This document shows positions 1 to 8,158 of a DNA stretch of 57,153 nt, piece after piece. The stretch's first letter is position 1, and each line of letters starts with the position of its first letter. Source of the DNA: JBBDIM01 sp040880405 (GTDB taxonomy: Bacteria > Planctomycetota > Planctomycetia > Pirellulales > Pirellulaceae). A program made the position numbers and the translations under genes. The stretch spans positions 1-57,153 of the forward strand of contig JBBDIM010000215.1 of NCBI GenBank assembly GCA_040880405.1. Direction: 5' to 3'. The notes below the pieces were generated by a model. That model worked only from the letters and a program-made list of their open reading frames with translations. It was not told where the DNA came from and did no database searches.

Positions 1-153
1 GCCAATTTAAGCCCCTATCCGCGGACCAACCTGTTTCTGGTTTTTAACAGTGTTGTGAACCCATTGGAAGAGCCGTTTGGCGACCTTCCACCACGTCCCG
101 AGTTTCTCGGAGACCGCGAAATGACGCCGCTGAGCGACCTATAGCAGGGCACC

Positions 154-675
154 TCAAATCGAGGCGGTCGGATCCGAGGGGTCGCGGGGCTCGGTTTCGT
201 CAGCGAAGATGACAGGGGCGGCATCGATGGAGCCCGCCTCCATCAGGTCGACGACCATTTCCAATCCTTTGAGCAAGGTTCGCTGGTCCTCCAGGGACAA
301 GGCGGCCAGACGCTGAACAAACTGTTCCTGGAGTGGGGGGGGAAGGCGTTCCAGACGCTGCTGTCCGATCGGCGTCAGTGAGATACAGACGAGCCGGCGA
401 TCGAGGCTGCGGCGTTCGCGAACGATTAAATTGGACCGCTCCATGCGATCCAGAATCCGCGAGACGGTCGCCGGCGTCAGATTCACCGCGCGAGCGACCT
501 GCACGCCGGTGATCTCGTTTGATTCACGCGAAAGCTCGCCGATGGCTTTTAGGCACAAAAGCTGAGGAATCGTCAGCCCGGCGTCTCGGGCCAACTCGCG
601 GGAATACTCCGAAGTCTTGCGAAGAATGCGGCGAATTGCCCTCAAAACTCGATCAGATTGGGGATAGTCATCCAT
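154..675 (-). CDS. MarR-family transcriptional regulator
   Basis: A 173-residue protein with the winged-helix layout of MarR regulators. Residues about 55-105 hold the helix-turn-helix (VARAVNLTPATVSRILDRME) and the wing (RRSLDRRLVCISLTPIG), flanked by helices that normally form the dimer interface. MarR proteins are small-molecule or redox-responsive DNA-binding dimers in the cytoplasm; the ligand here is unknown. A non-conserved acidic tail of about 20 residues follows the last helix. It starts 24 bases after the fliG stop on the same strand, so it is probably cotranscribed with fliG, which is not a usual flagellar neighbour. Downstream (1-153) no further gene is visible before the window edge. 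Family assignment is firm; target genes are not known. Confidence 0.9.
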   Translation of the reverse strand: MDDYPQSDRVLRAIRRILRKTSEYSRELARDAGLTIPQLLCLKAIGELSRESNEITGVQVARAVNLTPATVSRILDRMERSNLIVRERRSLDRRLVCISLTPIGQQRLERLPPPLQEQFVQRLAALSLEDQRTLLKGLEMVVDLMEAGSIDAAPVIFADETEPRDPSDPTASI

Positions 676-699
676 CTCGGCGGTCCAAAGCGAATACAG

Positions 700-1728
700 T
701 TAGTTGATCATCTGCTCTTCTTCTTCGGACGCGGCAATGGTGATCTCACCGGCGTCCTCGAGGCGGCGGACGATATCGACGATTTGCTGTTGCACCGTTT
801 CGACTTCGGAGAGTTTCACGGAACCAAGATAGTCCATCTCTTCCAATAGCATATCAGCGGCGCGTTTGGACATGTTGCCTACGACCTTGTCCCGCAGATC
901 CTGACTCGCCCCTTTGAGTGCCATTGCCCATTGGGCACTCTCGACGTTTTTGAGCACTCCCTGCATGTCTTTGTCGGAGAGCTTTTGGATGTCGTCAAAG
1001 ACGAACATGAGCCGCCGGATCTCCTCGACCAAGTCGGGGTCTTCCTGGGCCAAATTTTCAAGCAATGTCCGCCCGGTACCACGATCAGTGACGTTCAAAA
1101 TCTCCGCCACGGTCGGTACGCCCCCAGCGTTCTCGAACGACTGGCTCATGACACTAGCCATCCGAGTCTCAAGTCCTCGTTCGACCTCGCGGATCACCTC
1201 GGGGTTGGTCTGTCCCATGTTGGCGATTCGACGAATGACTGAAAGTTGCCGTTCCGCAGGCAGTCCGGCGATGAGTTCCGCCCCGTAGGATGAGGGGAGA
1301 TGCGAGAGGATCAGAGCAATGGTTTGTGGGTGCTCGTCAATGATGAACGTGAGCAGGTTTTGGCTATCGACTTTCCGCAAGAAACCGAAGGGGACGGATT
1401 CAACCGATTGGCGCACGTTGTCGAGCGTCTCGGTTGCATTCTTGCCCAGTGCTTTGGTGACCAGGCTCTTGGCCAGCGAAATTCCGCCGCCACTCCCACC
1501 GAGTTGATTCGGATTTTGCTCGGCGAAGGCCAGGATCGCGGCTTCCTGCTCCGTACCGCCAAGGCTTTCGAGCTGGGCGATCTCGATACAGACCAATTCC
1601 ACTTGTTTCGGGGTGAGCCGAGCCATGAGCTTGGCCGCTTCGTCCTCCGGCAAGGACATCAAAATGATGGCCGCCTTGCGGAGCGCGGGATTCGAGAAGT
1701 GCTGGCTTGGATCGCGGGGCTTGCCCAT
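700..1728 (-). CDS. fliG: Flagellar motor switch protein FliG
   Basis: A 342-residue protein, the usual FliG length. FliG forms the top of the flagellar C-ring, binding FliF and FliM and meeting the MotA stator to generate torque. The middle domain carries the family motif EHPQT at residues 132-136. The C-terminal domain (about 245-330) has the charged stator-contact helix region around FDDIQKLSDKDMQGVLKNVE. The N-terminal domain (about 10-100) has a Gly-rich stretch (LGGSGGG, 76-82) between helices. The protein ends in a run of glutamates. The gene lies between cheX-like and marR genes on the same strand; the 147 bases before it hold no other gene. No other flagellar gene is in the window. 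Confidence 0.97.
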   Translation of the reverse strand: MGKPRDPSQHFSNPALRKAAIILMSLPEDEAAKLMARLTPKQVELVCIEIAQLESLGGTEQEAAILAFAEQNPNQLGGSGGGISLAKSLVTKALGKNATETLDNVRQSVESVPFGFLRKVDSQNLLTFIIDEHPQTIALILSHLPSSYGAELIAGLPAERQLSVIRRIANMGQTNPEVIREVERGLETRMASVMSQSFENAGGVPTVAEILNVTDRGTGRTLLENLAQEDPDLVEEIRRLMFVFDDIQKLSDKDMQGVLKNVESAQWAMALKGASQDLRDKVVGNMSKRAADMLLEEMDYLGSVKLSEVETVQQQIVDIVRRLEDAGEITIAASEEEEQMIN

Positions 1729-1875
1729 GGCGGTTTTGTCAGAAAGGCGTGTGTCGATAGTGCGTCATCGTCTTATCGACATTTCCAACCTGAGCGATTA
1801 GCGAAACCTTGCCGATTACACCATCGCATGCGTAGGCATTCGATCTTAATTTTTGTCTGCCTGCTAGCGGCAATG

Positions 1876-2355
1876 CTATGCAAGGATCGCTGCTGGGGAA
1901 AATCCGACTTGCAGGCCCATTGCGCCCCAGGGGCATTGAAACGTCACCGCGATTGGCTTTACTTCCGAGGGGAAGCGGACATCGGGAGGATTCCCGACCA
2001 CCACGGTGGGCAGGCTGATCGAGAGCTGGTACTCCTCCATTTCGGCCTTGGCCGAGCCTGCGATCATGTTGGCGATTTCACCCACGGCGTCGGTCACATC
2101 ATCGTTCAGTCCGTCGAACTCGCTGGGGTCCATCATCAGCATCGCGGCAGAGGCTTTTATCGCCACTTGTTCCGAAAAGCTGACGACCACGGATCCTTGG
2201 GCCCGGCCACTCAGGCCAATCACACCACTGATGTGGTACTGTCCCGTTACCTGATCTGCCAGTACCAACTTGTCCCGCGAAATGGAACAATTCAGCATGG
2301 TTTCAAAGGTGTGTTTTGTGGATCTGATAAAGGGATTGATGAATTCGACTTGCAT
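1876..2355 (-). CDS. cheX: CheX-like chemotaxis phosphatase
   Basis: A 159-residue protein of the CheC/CheX/FliY family, which dephosphorylates CheY-P. The single catalytic signature E-x-x-N is present at E93 and N96 (VGEIANMI), and the N-terminal MQVEFINPFI is typical of CheX. The start was placed at the ATG at 2355, because the in-frame GTG at 2457 would add 34 Arg/Pro-rich residues outside the family fold. The gene heads a minus-strand group with fliG and marR, which fits a motility role. A candidate promoter lies about 115-140 bases upstream. Uncertainty: some CheX-like planctomycete proteins have not been tested for phosphatase activity. Confidence 0.88.
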   Translation of the reverse strand: MQVEFINPFIRSTKHTFETMLNCSISRDKLVLADQVTGQYHISGVIGLSGRAQGSVVVSFSEQVAIKASAAMLMMDPSEFDGLNDDVTDAVGEIANMIAGSAKAEMEEYQLSISLPTVVVGNPPDVRFPSEVKPIAVTFQCPWGAMGLQVGFSPAAILA

Positions 2356-2470
2356 GGCCCGGGCTCTTGTGTGGACGGGGCGGGTAGCTCGGCTTGTGAC
2401 ACCGGCCCCTGTTCTCAATGGATGGTTTTTCAAATCACCCCGCCATGGTGGTGGCACTTGGGGACACGGA

Positions 2471-2498
2471 AAAATAGATTGTGCCTGGTCGATGTCAA
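2471..2498 (-). promoter_or_regulatory. Candidate sigma-70 type promoter for cheX-fliG-marR
   Basis: Read on the minus strand, a perfect -35 box TTGACA (2498-2493) is followed after 16 bases by TATTTT (2476-2471, four of six consensus bases). It lies upstream of cheX in the divergent region 2356-2749. That 394-base region separates cheX from the heavy-metal gene and holds no convincing gene; the other start and operator sites in it are not clear. This is an inference from box similarity only. Confidence 0.35.
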
Positions 2499-2749
2499 AT
2501 AGAATTTCATTGATGCGGTGATTTCGCCTGAGAACAATCGATGGTCCCCCTCGGGCAAACGAGATTGAATTGACGCCTCATCAACCGTCGGATCAAAATC
2601 ATCAATTTTCCTGGTATAACCGTTGCAATTCCGGTATTAGATCCAGATTGCTTCGAGTTGATCATTGTCTCAGGCGAGCGAGGCGTCAAAATGACAGTAG
2701 GGGAGCAGCCGAATTCACGACCGCCAATGATCTCACAGCAGAAGTGACC

Positions 2750-3496
2750 ATGAAATCGACCTATCAAATTTCCGGAATGCATTGCGGGGCCTGCGTCAAA
2801 AAAGTGACCCAGGCCCTCGCGTCGGTGGGAGGCGTGCGCGATGTCGACGTCTCGCTTGAGGGGGAGTCGGTTGCATTGGAACGCGATGACCAGGTTCGTT
2901 TCGAGGACCTCGCAGCCGCCGTGTCCGACGCGGGGGATTACCGAATCAGCGAGAACCAAACTTCCACGCCAAAAGCGCCTTCCGCCGCCCCGGCTGCGGA
3001 GGAGAAAAAGGAAAGCCTCTATCCTTTGTTTTTGATCGTTGGTTATTTGTTGGGCGTGGTAGCTCTCATTGCATTCGTGCGGGCCGACTGGTCTCTGGAA
3101 CCAATGATGCGGCACTTCATGGCCGGTTTTTTCCTGGTGTTCTCCTTCTTCAAGCTCTTGGATCCACCCGGTTTTGTCACGGCGTATCGAGACTACGACC
3201 TGTTGGCCAAGCGGTCTACTGCCTGGGCTTGGGCCTATCCCGGGGTGGAATTGCTGCTAGGTGTCGCTTACCTTGTAAATTGGTTGCCAGTGGTTACCAA
3301 TACGGTGGTCCTGGTATTGATGTTGGTGGGAGCGGCCGGGGTGTTGAAGGCTTTGCTGAACAAGAAGAAGATCCGCTGCGCCTGTCTGGGCACCGCCCTC
3401 AACCTGCCAATGACCACCGTAACCCTGGTCGAAGATTTGACCATGGCCGCCATGGCCGCGGCAATGTTGGTCCTGCACCTGAGCTGGTCGGCCTAA
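2750..3496 (+). CDS. HMA-domain membrane protein with MauE/DoxX-like helices
   Basis: A 248-residue protein. Residues 3-65 form a heavy-metal-associated domain with the GMHCGAC motif (C12 and C15), the cysteine pair that binds Cu(I) or Zn(II) in CopZ and P-type ATPase N-termini. A short Ala/Pro/Lys linker (about 70-87) leads to roughly four transmembrane segments (about 90-245) resembling MauE/DoxX membrane proteins. A C-A-C pair in the loop before the last helices is a further possible thiol or metal site. The ATG at 2750 was chosen because it starts exactly at the HMA domain; an earlier in-frame start would add about 60 unrelated residues. It is 58 bases from the metal-binding lipoprotein gene, suggesting a two-gene cassette. 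The substrate metal is inferred only. Confidence 0.8.
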   Translation: MKSTYQISGMHCGACVKKVTQALASVGGVRDVDVSLEGESVALERDDQVRFEDLAAAVSDAGDYRISENQTSTPKAPSAAPAAEEKKESLYPLFLIVGYLLGVVALIAFVRADWSLEPMMRHFMAGFFLVFSFFKLLDPPGFVTAYRDYDLLAKRSTAWAWAYPGVELLLGVAYLVNWLPVVTNTVVLVLMLVGAAGVLKALLNKKKIRCACLGTALNLPMTTVTLVEDLTMAAMAAAMLVLHLSWSA

Positions 3497-3554
3497 TCGG
3501 CACCGCCACCGATCTTCTTGACTCACCACTTGGCGAATGCATCCTACAAGGAAA

Positions 3555-3962
3555 ATGAAGATGAGTTTTCGTAACGCGACTTCCTGGACTGGTTTAAGTT
3601 TCTGCTGCTTAGCGCTAATGATGTTGGGCATGGGTTGCAACAACGATGCGGGCGCACCGGCCACCGGTGACCCAGTCCATTCCGATCATGACCATGACCA
3701 CGATGACGACCACAGCCATGAGGGTGCACAGGCCGACTCGCCTGAGGAGATCGAAGCGGCGCTGGCCAAACTATCCGACGAGGACCGGGCCTTGGCCGAA
3801 GAGCAGGCCATTTGCCCCGTTGGCGGAGAGAAGCTCGGATCGATGGGCACTCCCATCAAATTGACCGTGGAAGAGCGAGTCGTCTTTATCTGCTGCGAGG
3901 GCTGCGAGGAACCGCTCCGGGAAGACCCCGAGAAGTACTTCGCCAAGCTCGACGCCGCGTAG
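3555..3962 (+). CDS. Heavy-metal-binding lipoprotein, His/Asp-rich
   Basis: A 135-residue exported protein. The signal peptide ends in a lipobox (LGMGC), so it should be a lipoprotein facing the periplasm. After the lipidated cysteine there is a His/Asp cluster (HSDHDHDHDDDHSHE), a common metal-chelating stretch. The C-terminal half has a TRASH/YHS-like pattern: CPVGGEKLG, then a strand ending FICCEGCEEP and a closing helix with KYFAKL, as in small metal-sensing or metal-carrying domains. The start at 3555 follows an AAGG purine stretch; ATG 3561 is an alternative. It lies behind the HMA membrane protein and probably works with it in copper or similar metal handling. Confidence 0.8.
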   Translation: MKMSFRNATSWTGLSFCCLALMMLGMGCNNDAGAPATGDPVHSDHDHDHDDDHSHEGAQADSPEEIEAALAKLSDEDRALAEEQAICPVGGEKLGSMGTPIKLTVEERVVFICCEGCEEPLREDPEKYFAKLDAA

Positions 3963-3991
3963 TCGACTGAGGCCATCAAGGCGGATTGATT

Positions 3992-4885
3992 CTAGTGAAG
4001 AACTTCCGCAACTCGGTGCTTAATCGCCTGGACCAAGTCGTCCGGCAAAGGTCCCGCTTGGGCGGCTTTGACATTTTCGGCCAGATGATCCCCGTTGCAG
4101 GTTCCCACAATCACTGTGTCACAGTGGGGGTGAGAAAGAGTGTAACGGAGGATCATCTCAGCCTTGGTCATCCCTTCCGGAAGCAATTCTTCAAGACGCG
4201 CCATTGTCCAAACATCGTTCAAGGCGGGGCGCTGAATCTCGGCGTCGGGGCCTCCTTGCGCGATGCCGCCACGGATGATGATTCCCGCGCCGGTTTCCGC
4301 CGCTTGGGTGATCAAGTCGTGATGCTGAGGGGCCAGGGCCGAATAGGGGATCTGGAAGGTCTCAAAGACCCCTAGATCAATCATGCCCGGCAACTGCGGC
4401 AGGCTGCTGGAGACGCCCACATGGCGGATGATGCCCTGCGAGCGATAGTCCATTACCAGATCGATTAGGCCCTCGCGCTGTAGCGTCTGCGGATCACCCC
4501 CGTGGAATTGCATGAGATCGATGTGATCCGCCTTGAGCCGCGCGAGGCTTTGTTCGACGTTCCGCTTGATGACCTCTTTGTTCCAGTGGTGGACCACTTC
4601 CAGGTGGTCCTCATGCTGGACCGGATCGCAACCGCACTTGGTGGCCAGGAAGAATTCTTCCCGCCGGGTATGCAGGTAATCGCCAATTCGACGCTCGGCG
4701 ATGCCATAGTCTGGGGCGGTATCGAGGAAGTTGATTCCGGCGTCTAGTAATTCGTGCAGGAATCGCTCGGCATCCGCCTCCTCGACGACGCGGACTCCCC
4801 AAGTTTTCGGACCCCGCAGGCCCATGCTGCCATATCCGAGCCGGGTTACCGCGAGGCCGGTGTTGCCGAGAGTTGTCTTTTGCAT
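3992..4885 (-). CDS. Aldo/keto reductase
   Basis: A 297-residue cytoplasmic NAD(P)H-dependent oxidoreductase with the (beta/alpha)8 fold of the aldo/keto reductase superfamily. The catalytic tetrad can be read as D55, Y60, K83 and H128 (LDTAPDYG, ATKCG, MQFHGG). Its N-terminal LGNTGLAVTRLGYGSMG is typical of the YajO/AKR11-like bacterial group. The substrate cannot be told from sequence. It is the last of a minus-strand run with gamma-glutamyltransferase (41-base gap) and converges on the metal lipoprotein gene with 29 bases between stops. Confidence 0.93.
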   Translation of the reverse strand: MQKTTLGNTGLAVTRLGYGSMGLRGPKTWGVRVVEEADAERFLHELLDAGINFLDTAPDYGIAERRIGDYLHTRREEFFLATKCGCDPVQHEDHLEVVHHWNKEVIKRNVEQSLARLKADHIDLMQFHGGDPQTLQREGLIDLVMDYRSQGIIRHVGVSSSLPQLPGMIDLGVFETFQIPYSALAPQHHDLITQAAETGAGIIIRGGIAQGGPDAEIQRPALNDVWTMARLEELLPEGMTKAEMILRYTLSHPHCDTVIVGTCNGDHLAENVKAAQAGPLPDDLVQAIKHRVAEVLH

Positions 4886-4926
4886 AAGAAGTCTCCTGTG
4901 GTTACCCCCGAATTATTCCGGGTAAA

Positions 4927-6654
4927 TCAGTATCCAGCTGCCTTGCCACCCTTACGCGGATCGGCCCCGCCGCGGAGTCCCTCTTCACTGCGTGAGACCG
5001 CCTGGCTGACTGCCAATGAACTGTTCTTTACCACTTTGTGCCCCATCGCTTCGAGGGCATCTTTGGCTTGCTCGAACAACTCAGGCTCCAGTAGTAGCTC
5101 GTCAGGCATCCATTGATGATGCAGACGCGGCAGCGTCACTGCCTCCAGGGGTGTGCGGTTAAACCGCACCATTTGCAGGAGCGCCAACGTGCTCGCGCTG
5201 ATAATCCGCGGGCCGCCGGCCGCTCCCACGACATGGGTCGCTTTGCCATCTTTCAGGACGATGGTGGGGGTCATGCTGGAGAGAGGTTTTTTACCTGGTT
5301 CTATGGTGTTATTCTCGCTTTGCCGCAGGCCAAACTTGTTTGGTTCACCGGGTCGGGCGGTGAAGTCGTCCATCTCGTTGTTTAGAACAACTCCGAAAGT
5401 CGGCTCGACCATGTAGCTGCCAAACACCAGATTGATCGTCTCGGTACAAGCGACCGCATTCCCCTTGCTGTCGATGACCGAGAGGTGGCTGGTGCCACCA
5501 TCGTCGTTGAGCATGAACCGCCCATAATCTTCCGGTTTGCCGGTCCGCTCGGGCGAAATTCTCTCGGCCGTGGTTCGCGCGTACTCCGCGCTAATCATCC
5601 GCTCGATCGGGACTTCCACAAAGTCCGTATCTCCCAGGAATTCGGCCCGATCGGCGTAGGCGTGCTTCATGACCTCCGTCAGGAGGTGAATCGATTCAGG
5701 GTTTTGCCCATCCCAAGGAGTCAGTTTTTTGTCCGGAAAGCGCCGCTCCCAGGCGTTGATGGTCCCTAGCATTTGCAACAGGGCAACACCGCCGCTGGAA
5801 GGAGGGGGCATCGCCAATATTTCGTGTCCGTCGAATTCACCCCGCAGTGGCTGCCGCACCACCGGTTGCATGCTGGCAAAGTCCTCCGCCGTGAGGATCC
5901 CACCTTGCTCGCGGCTAAGTTTCAAAATCGCTTCGGAAATCGGACCTTCATAAAAGGCTTTGCGGCCCTCCTTTGCAATCAGTTCCAGGGCCGGTAACTG
6001 CGGCGAAGGGTGTACCGAGCCGACCTCCGGCGTGTTGCCATCATGCAGATATTTTTGGTAGAGCACCTCAAACCGCTTTCGATAGAAAGAATTGCTCTCA
6101 AATCGTCGAAGGGCGGACTGGTAAATGTTGCGGTCGTAGTCATCGAACGGGAAGCCCTCTTGAGCTAAGCGGATGGCCGGTGCCATGACCGTTTTCAGAT
6201 CCATCGTGCCATAGTGTTCCAGGGCATAGGTTAAACCGGCGACATTGCCGGGGACACCCACCGCCAGCATCCCTTTACTGCTGAGATCCGATTGGGGAAT
6301 GTCGGCGTCCTCATTTTGGAGATAAAGCTCGCGATGGGCCGCGCCCGGTGCTCGTTCGCGGTAGTCGATCGCGACGGAGTGCTTTCGCTCGGCATCCCAG
6401 ATGACCATGAACCCGCCACCACCCAGGCCGCAGCTATAGGGCCTGGTAACGGAAAGTGTGAACGAGGTGGCGACCGCGGCATCGACCGTGTTGCCCCCCG
6501 CCTTCAAAATTTCCAGCCCCGCCTCGGCCGCTAGAGAATGGTCGGCCGCCACCACGCCATGCTGGAAGACTTGGTCCTCGGCATACGCCGGACCCGCTAT
6601 ATAGCTGACAGATAGTAACAGGACCACCAGGCCTCGAAATCCACGGTTGTTCAT
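4927..6654 (-). CDS. ggt: Gamma-glutamyltransferase (glutathione hydrolase)
   Basis: A 575-residue precursor with a signal peptide (residues 1-25, cleavage after AYA), so it acts in the periplasm. The enzyme cleaves or transfers the gamma-glutamyl group of glutathione and similar peptides. It should self-cleave before the nucleophile Thr388 in DDGGTSHLSV to give the two subunits of this Ntn-hydrolase. Other family marks are RERAPGAA, which holds the gamma-glutamate-binding arginine, and the PPPSSGGV segment of the large subunit. Length is normal. It is in a minus-strand run after the ceramidase-like gene (70-base gap). Its product, gamma-linked Glu, may relate to the D-Glu/muropeptide genes further on, but that is inference. 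Confidence 0.95.
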   Translation of the reverse strand: MNNRGFRGLVVLLLSVSYIAGPAYAEDQVFQHGVVAADHSLAAEAGLEILKAGGNTVDAAVATSFTLSVTRPYSCGLGGGGFMVIWDAERKHSVAIDYRERAPGAAHRELYLQNEDADIPQSDLSSKGMLAVGVPGNVAGLTYALEHYGTMDLKTVMAPAIRLAQEGFPFDDYDRNIYQSALRRFESNSFYRKRFEVLYQKYLHDGNTPEVGSVHPSPQLPALELIAKEGRKAFYEGPISEAILKLSREQGGILTAEDFASMQPVVRQPLRGEFDGHEILAMPPPSSGGVALLQMLGTINAWERRFPDKKLTPWDGQNPESIHLLTEVMKHAYADRAEFLGDTDFVEVPIERMISAEYARTTAERISPERTGKPEDYGRFMLNDDGGTSHLSVIDSKGNAVACTETINLVFGSYMVEPTFGVVLNNEMDDFTARPGEPNKFGLRQSENNTIEPGKKPLSSMTPTIVLKDGKATHVVGAAGGPRIISASTLALLQMVRFNRTPLEAVTLPRLHHQWMPDELLLEPELFEQAKDALEAMGHKVVKNSSLAVSQAVSRSEEGLRGGADPRKGGKAAGY

Positions 6655-6724
6655 CGATCGTCATCTCTCAAAGGTTTTTTTAGCCGAGGAAACTCAGGGG
6701 CATGGTGGGGGCAGATGTTTTATC

Positions 6725-8116
6725 TTAATCGGAAGGTTCGGAAACGGGGGACCGATTCATCGCTTTGAGCTGCGCGCGAACCTCATCCAGAATAAGTGCT
6801 TCCAGGCCCGGCTTGAGGTGTGCCGGTTGATCGTACCACACCATGGCACCTCCCCCTTCGTATCCCCCTTCTTTTAATACGCGTTCTGAAGGGATGTAGC
6901 AGGCCACGTCATTTGCATAGGCGGTGATCCAGACCCGATCCGACTCAAACTCCTTTTTAATAGCCAAGGCATAGTCGACCACAACTTCGCCACCCAGAAA
7001 CACCATTGTCAGGTCTTCCCCGAAGGCCCATGACTGAATTGGGTAATTCACCTTGGTCGGCAAGGACTCGCCTTGGCTGAGGCGGTCCAGATTCCGCTTG
7101 GCATGGTGACCGGTGATGCCCGGCTGTTCGGCCCGTCCTTGCCAGGTTTCTTCACTGGGAAGTTCTTGCAAGGGTAGCTCAATCTCGGCGAACTTTGACT
7201 GGAGTGGACCATCCACGGGCTGCAATTCGCCTTGCGCCACGCGTTTTACCTCGGCGGCTAACTCGCCACCTTGACGTTCCGCTGCGGGGATGCCCCCTTT
7301 ATCCCGGGGGTTTTGGTCTCCGCCACAGCCCGCCAGCACCAGGGCCGTGACCTGCGGAAAGTCGCGCTCGATCACCGCAGCGGCCACTCCGGCCCAATCT
7401 CCAGTGATTTGCTCGCCATTGCTGGCCGCCACGCAGTGACAGGCATACCCGGTAAGGATGGCATGAGGCTGGCCTTCCAGATCTTCAACGACCAACACCG
7501 GCAGCGCGTGATCGACCACGGGACCTCGCCGCCGGTTGAAGGCGAAATCGACTTCCCCGACACCATAACGGAGCCGTGACGGTTTACGCTGCGCCAGCGC
7601 CTCCGCAATTACCGCCAAGACCTTTTCGCGCAGGTCTTGGGTGTACCCGTCGACCGCGGCCCGCTCCGCAGCGGACAAGTCACGAATGAGCAAATTCTCC
7701 AGCACACCGGTCAGCATGGGTGCCCCATGGGTATGCGTCGCGGCGAGGGTGAAGTGACCGCGTGGAATGTGATGGCGTTTTTCGACCTCTGCGGCGATCG
7801 AGCGTTGAAGGCTTTCCGGCACGCCACAGGTATCGACCACAACCAAGACCCGCGGCTCTTGATCGTCGCCACCGAACACGACCGCTCGGGCGAAAAGAGG
7901 ATGAGCCACATCGACCTTCAAATCATGTTTGCGGGCGGCATATCCGCTCAAGAGTACCGGTCGGGTCGGGGTGATATCGATTTTCGCTGCCCCGACTTGA
8001 TAAGTCACTGCATCCGATTCCGCGGCTTGCATGGCCGGGATCATCAGAAAGAACCCACTCAGCAGCCCCATGGTCCACAGGCCTCGCAACCTATTCCAAT
8101 TTTGACTACTCATCAT
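6725..8116 (-). CDS. Neutral/alkaline ceramidase-like exported hydrolase
   Basis: A 463-residue protein with a signal peptide (to about residue 32, MQAAES) and the N-terminal domain of neutral/alkaline non-lysosomal ceramidases. Marks seen are KIDITPTRPVLLSGYA near the N-terminus, the zinc-site-like ATHTHGAP and the FNRRRG segment. True neutral ceramidases are around 650-700 residues with a C-terminal Ig-like domain; this is the short form, widespread in planctomycetes, whose substrate is not established and may not be ceramide. It probably acts outside the cytoplasm. It lies between a DHDPS-family gene and ggt on the same strand. Confidence 0.85.
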   Translation of the reverse strand: MMSSQNWNRLRGLWTMGLLSGFFLMIPAMQAAESDAVTYQVGAAKIDITPTRPVLLSGYAARKHDLKVDVAHPLFARAVVFGGDDQEPRVLVVVDTCGVPESLQRSIAAEVEKRHHIPRGHFTLAATHTHGAPMLTGVLENLLIRDLSAAERAAVDGYTQDLREKVLAVIAEALAQRKPSRLRYGVGEVDFAFNRRRGPVVDHALPVLVVEDLEGQPHAILTGYACHCVAASNGEQITGDWAGVAAAVIERDFPQVTALVLAGCGGDQNPRDKGGIPAAERQGGELAAEVKRVAQGELQPVDGPLQSKFAEIELPLQELPSEETWQGRAEQPGITGHHAKRNLDRLSQGESLPTKVNYPIQSWAFGEDLTMVFLGGEVVVDYALAIKKEFESDRVWITAYANDVACYIPSERVLKEGGYEGGGAMVWYDQPAHLKPGLEALILDEVRAQLKAMNRSPVSEPSD

Positions 8117-8158
8117 GACGGAAGCCCTTCTACGTGTTCGCTGAAATATGCGTATTAC

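Noticed and set aside
154..675. Linking the MarR gene to an ectoine cluster
   Set aside because: MarR-type regulators sit near ectoine genes in some bacteria, but no ect gene is visible in the 153 bases to its left, so nothing in the window supports it.
1300..2502. A 400-codon open frame on the plus strand across fliG and cheX
   Set aside because: It is antisense to two clearly conserved genes and has no recognisable domain; it is a by-product of GC-rich coding DNA.
2507..3115. A 202-codon minus-strand frame over the HMA gene and its upstream gap
   Set aside because: It overlaps the conserved HMA and membrane segments on the opposite strand and shows no domain.
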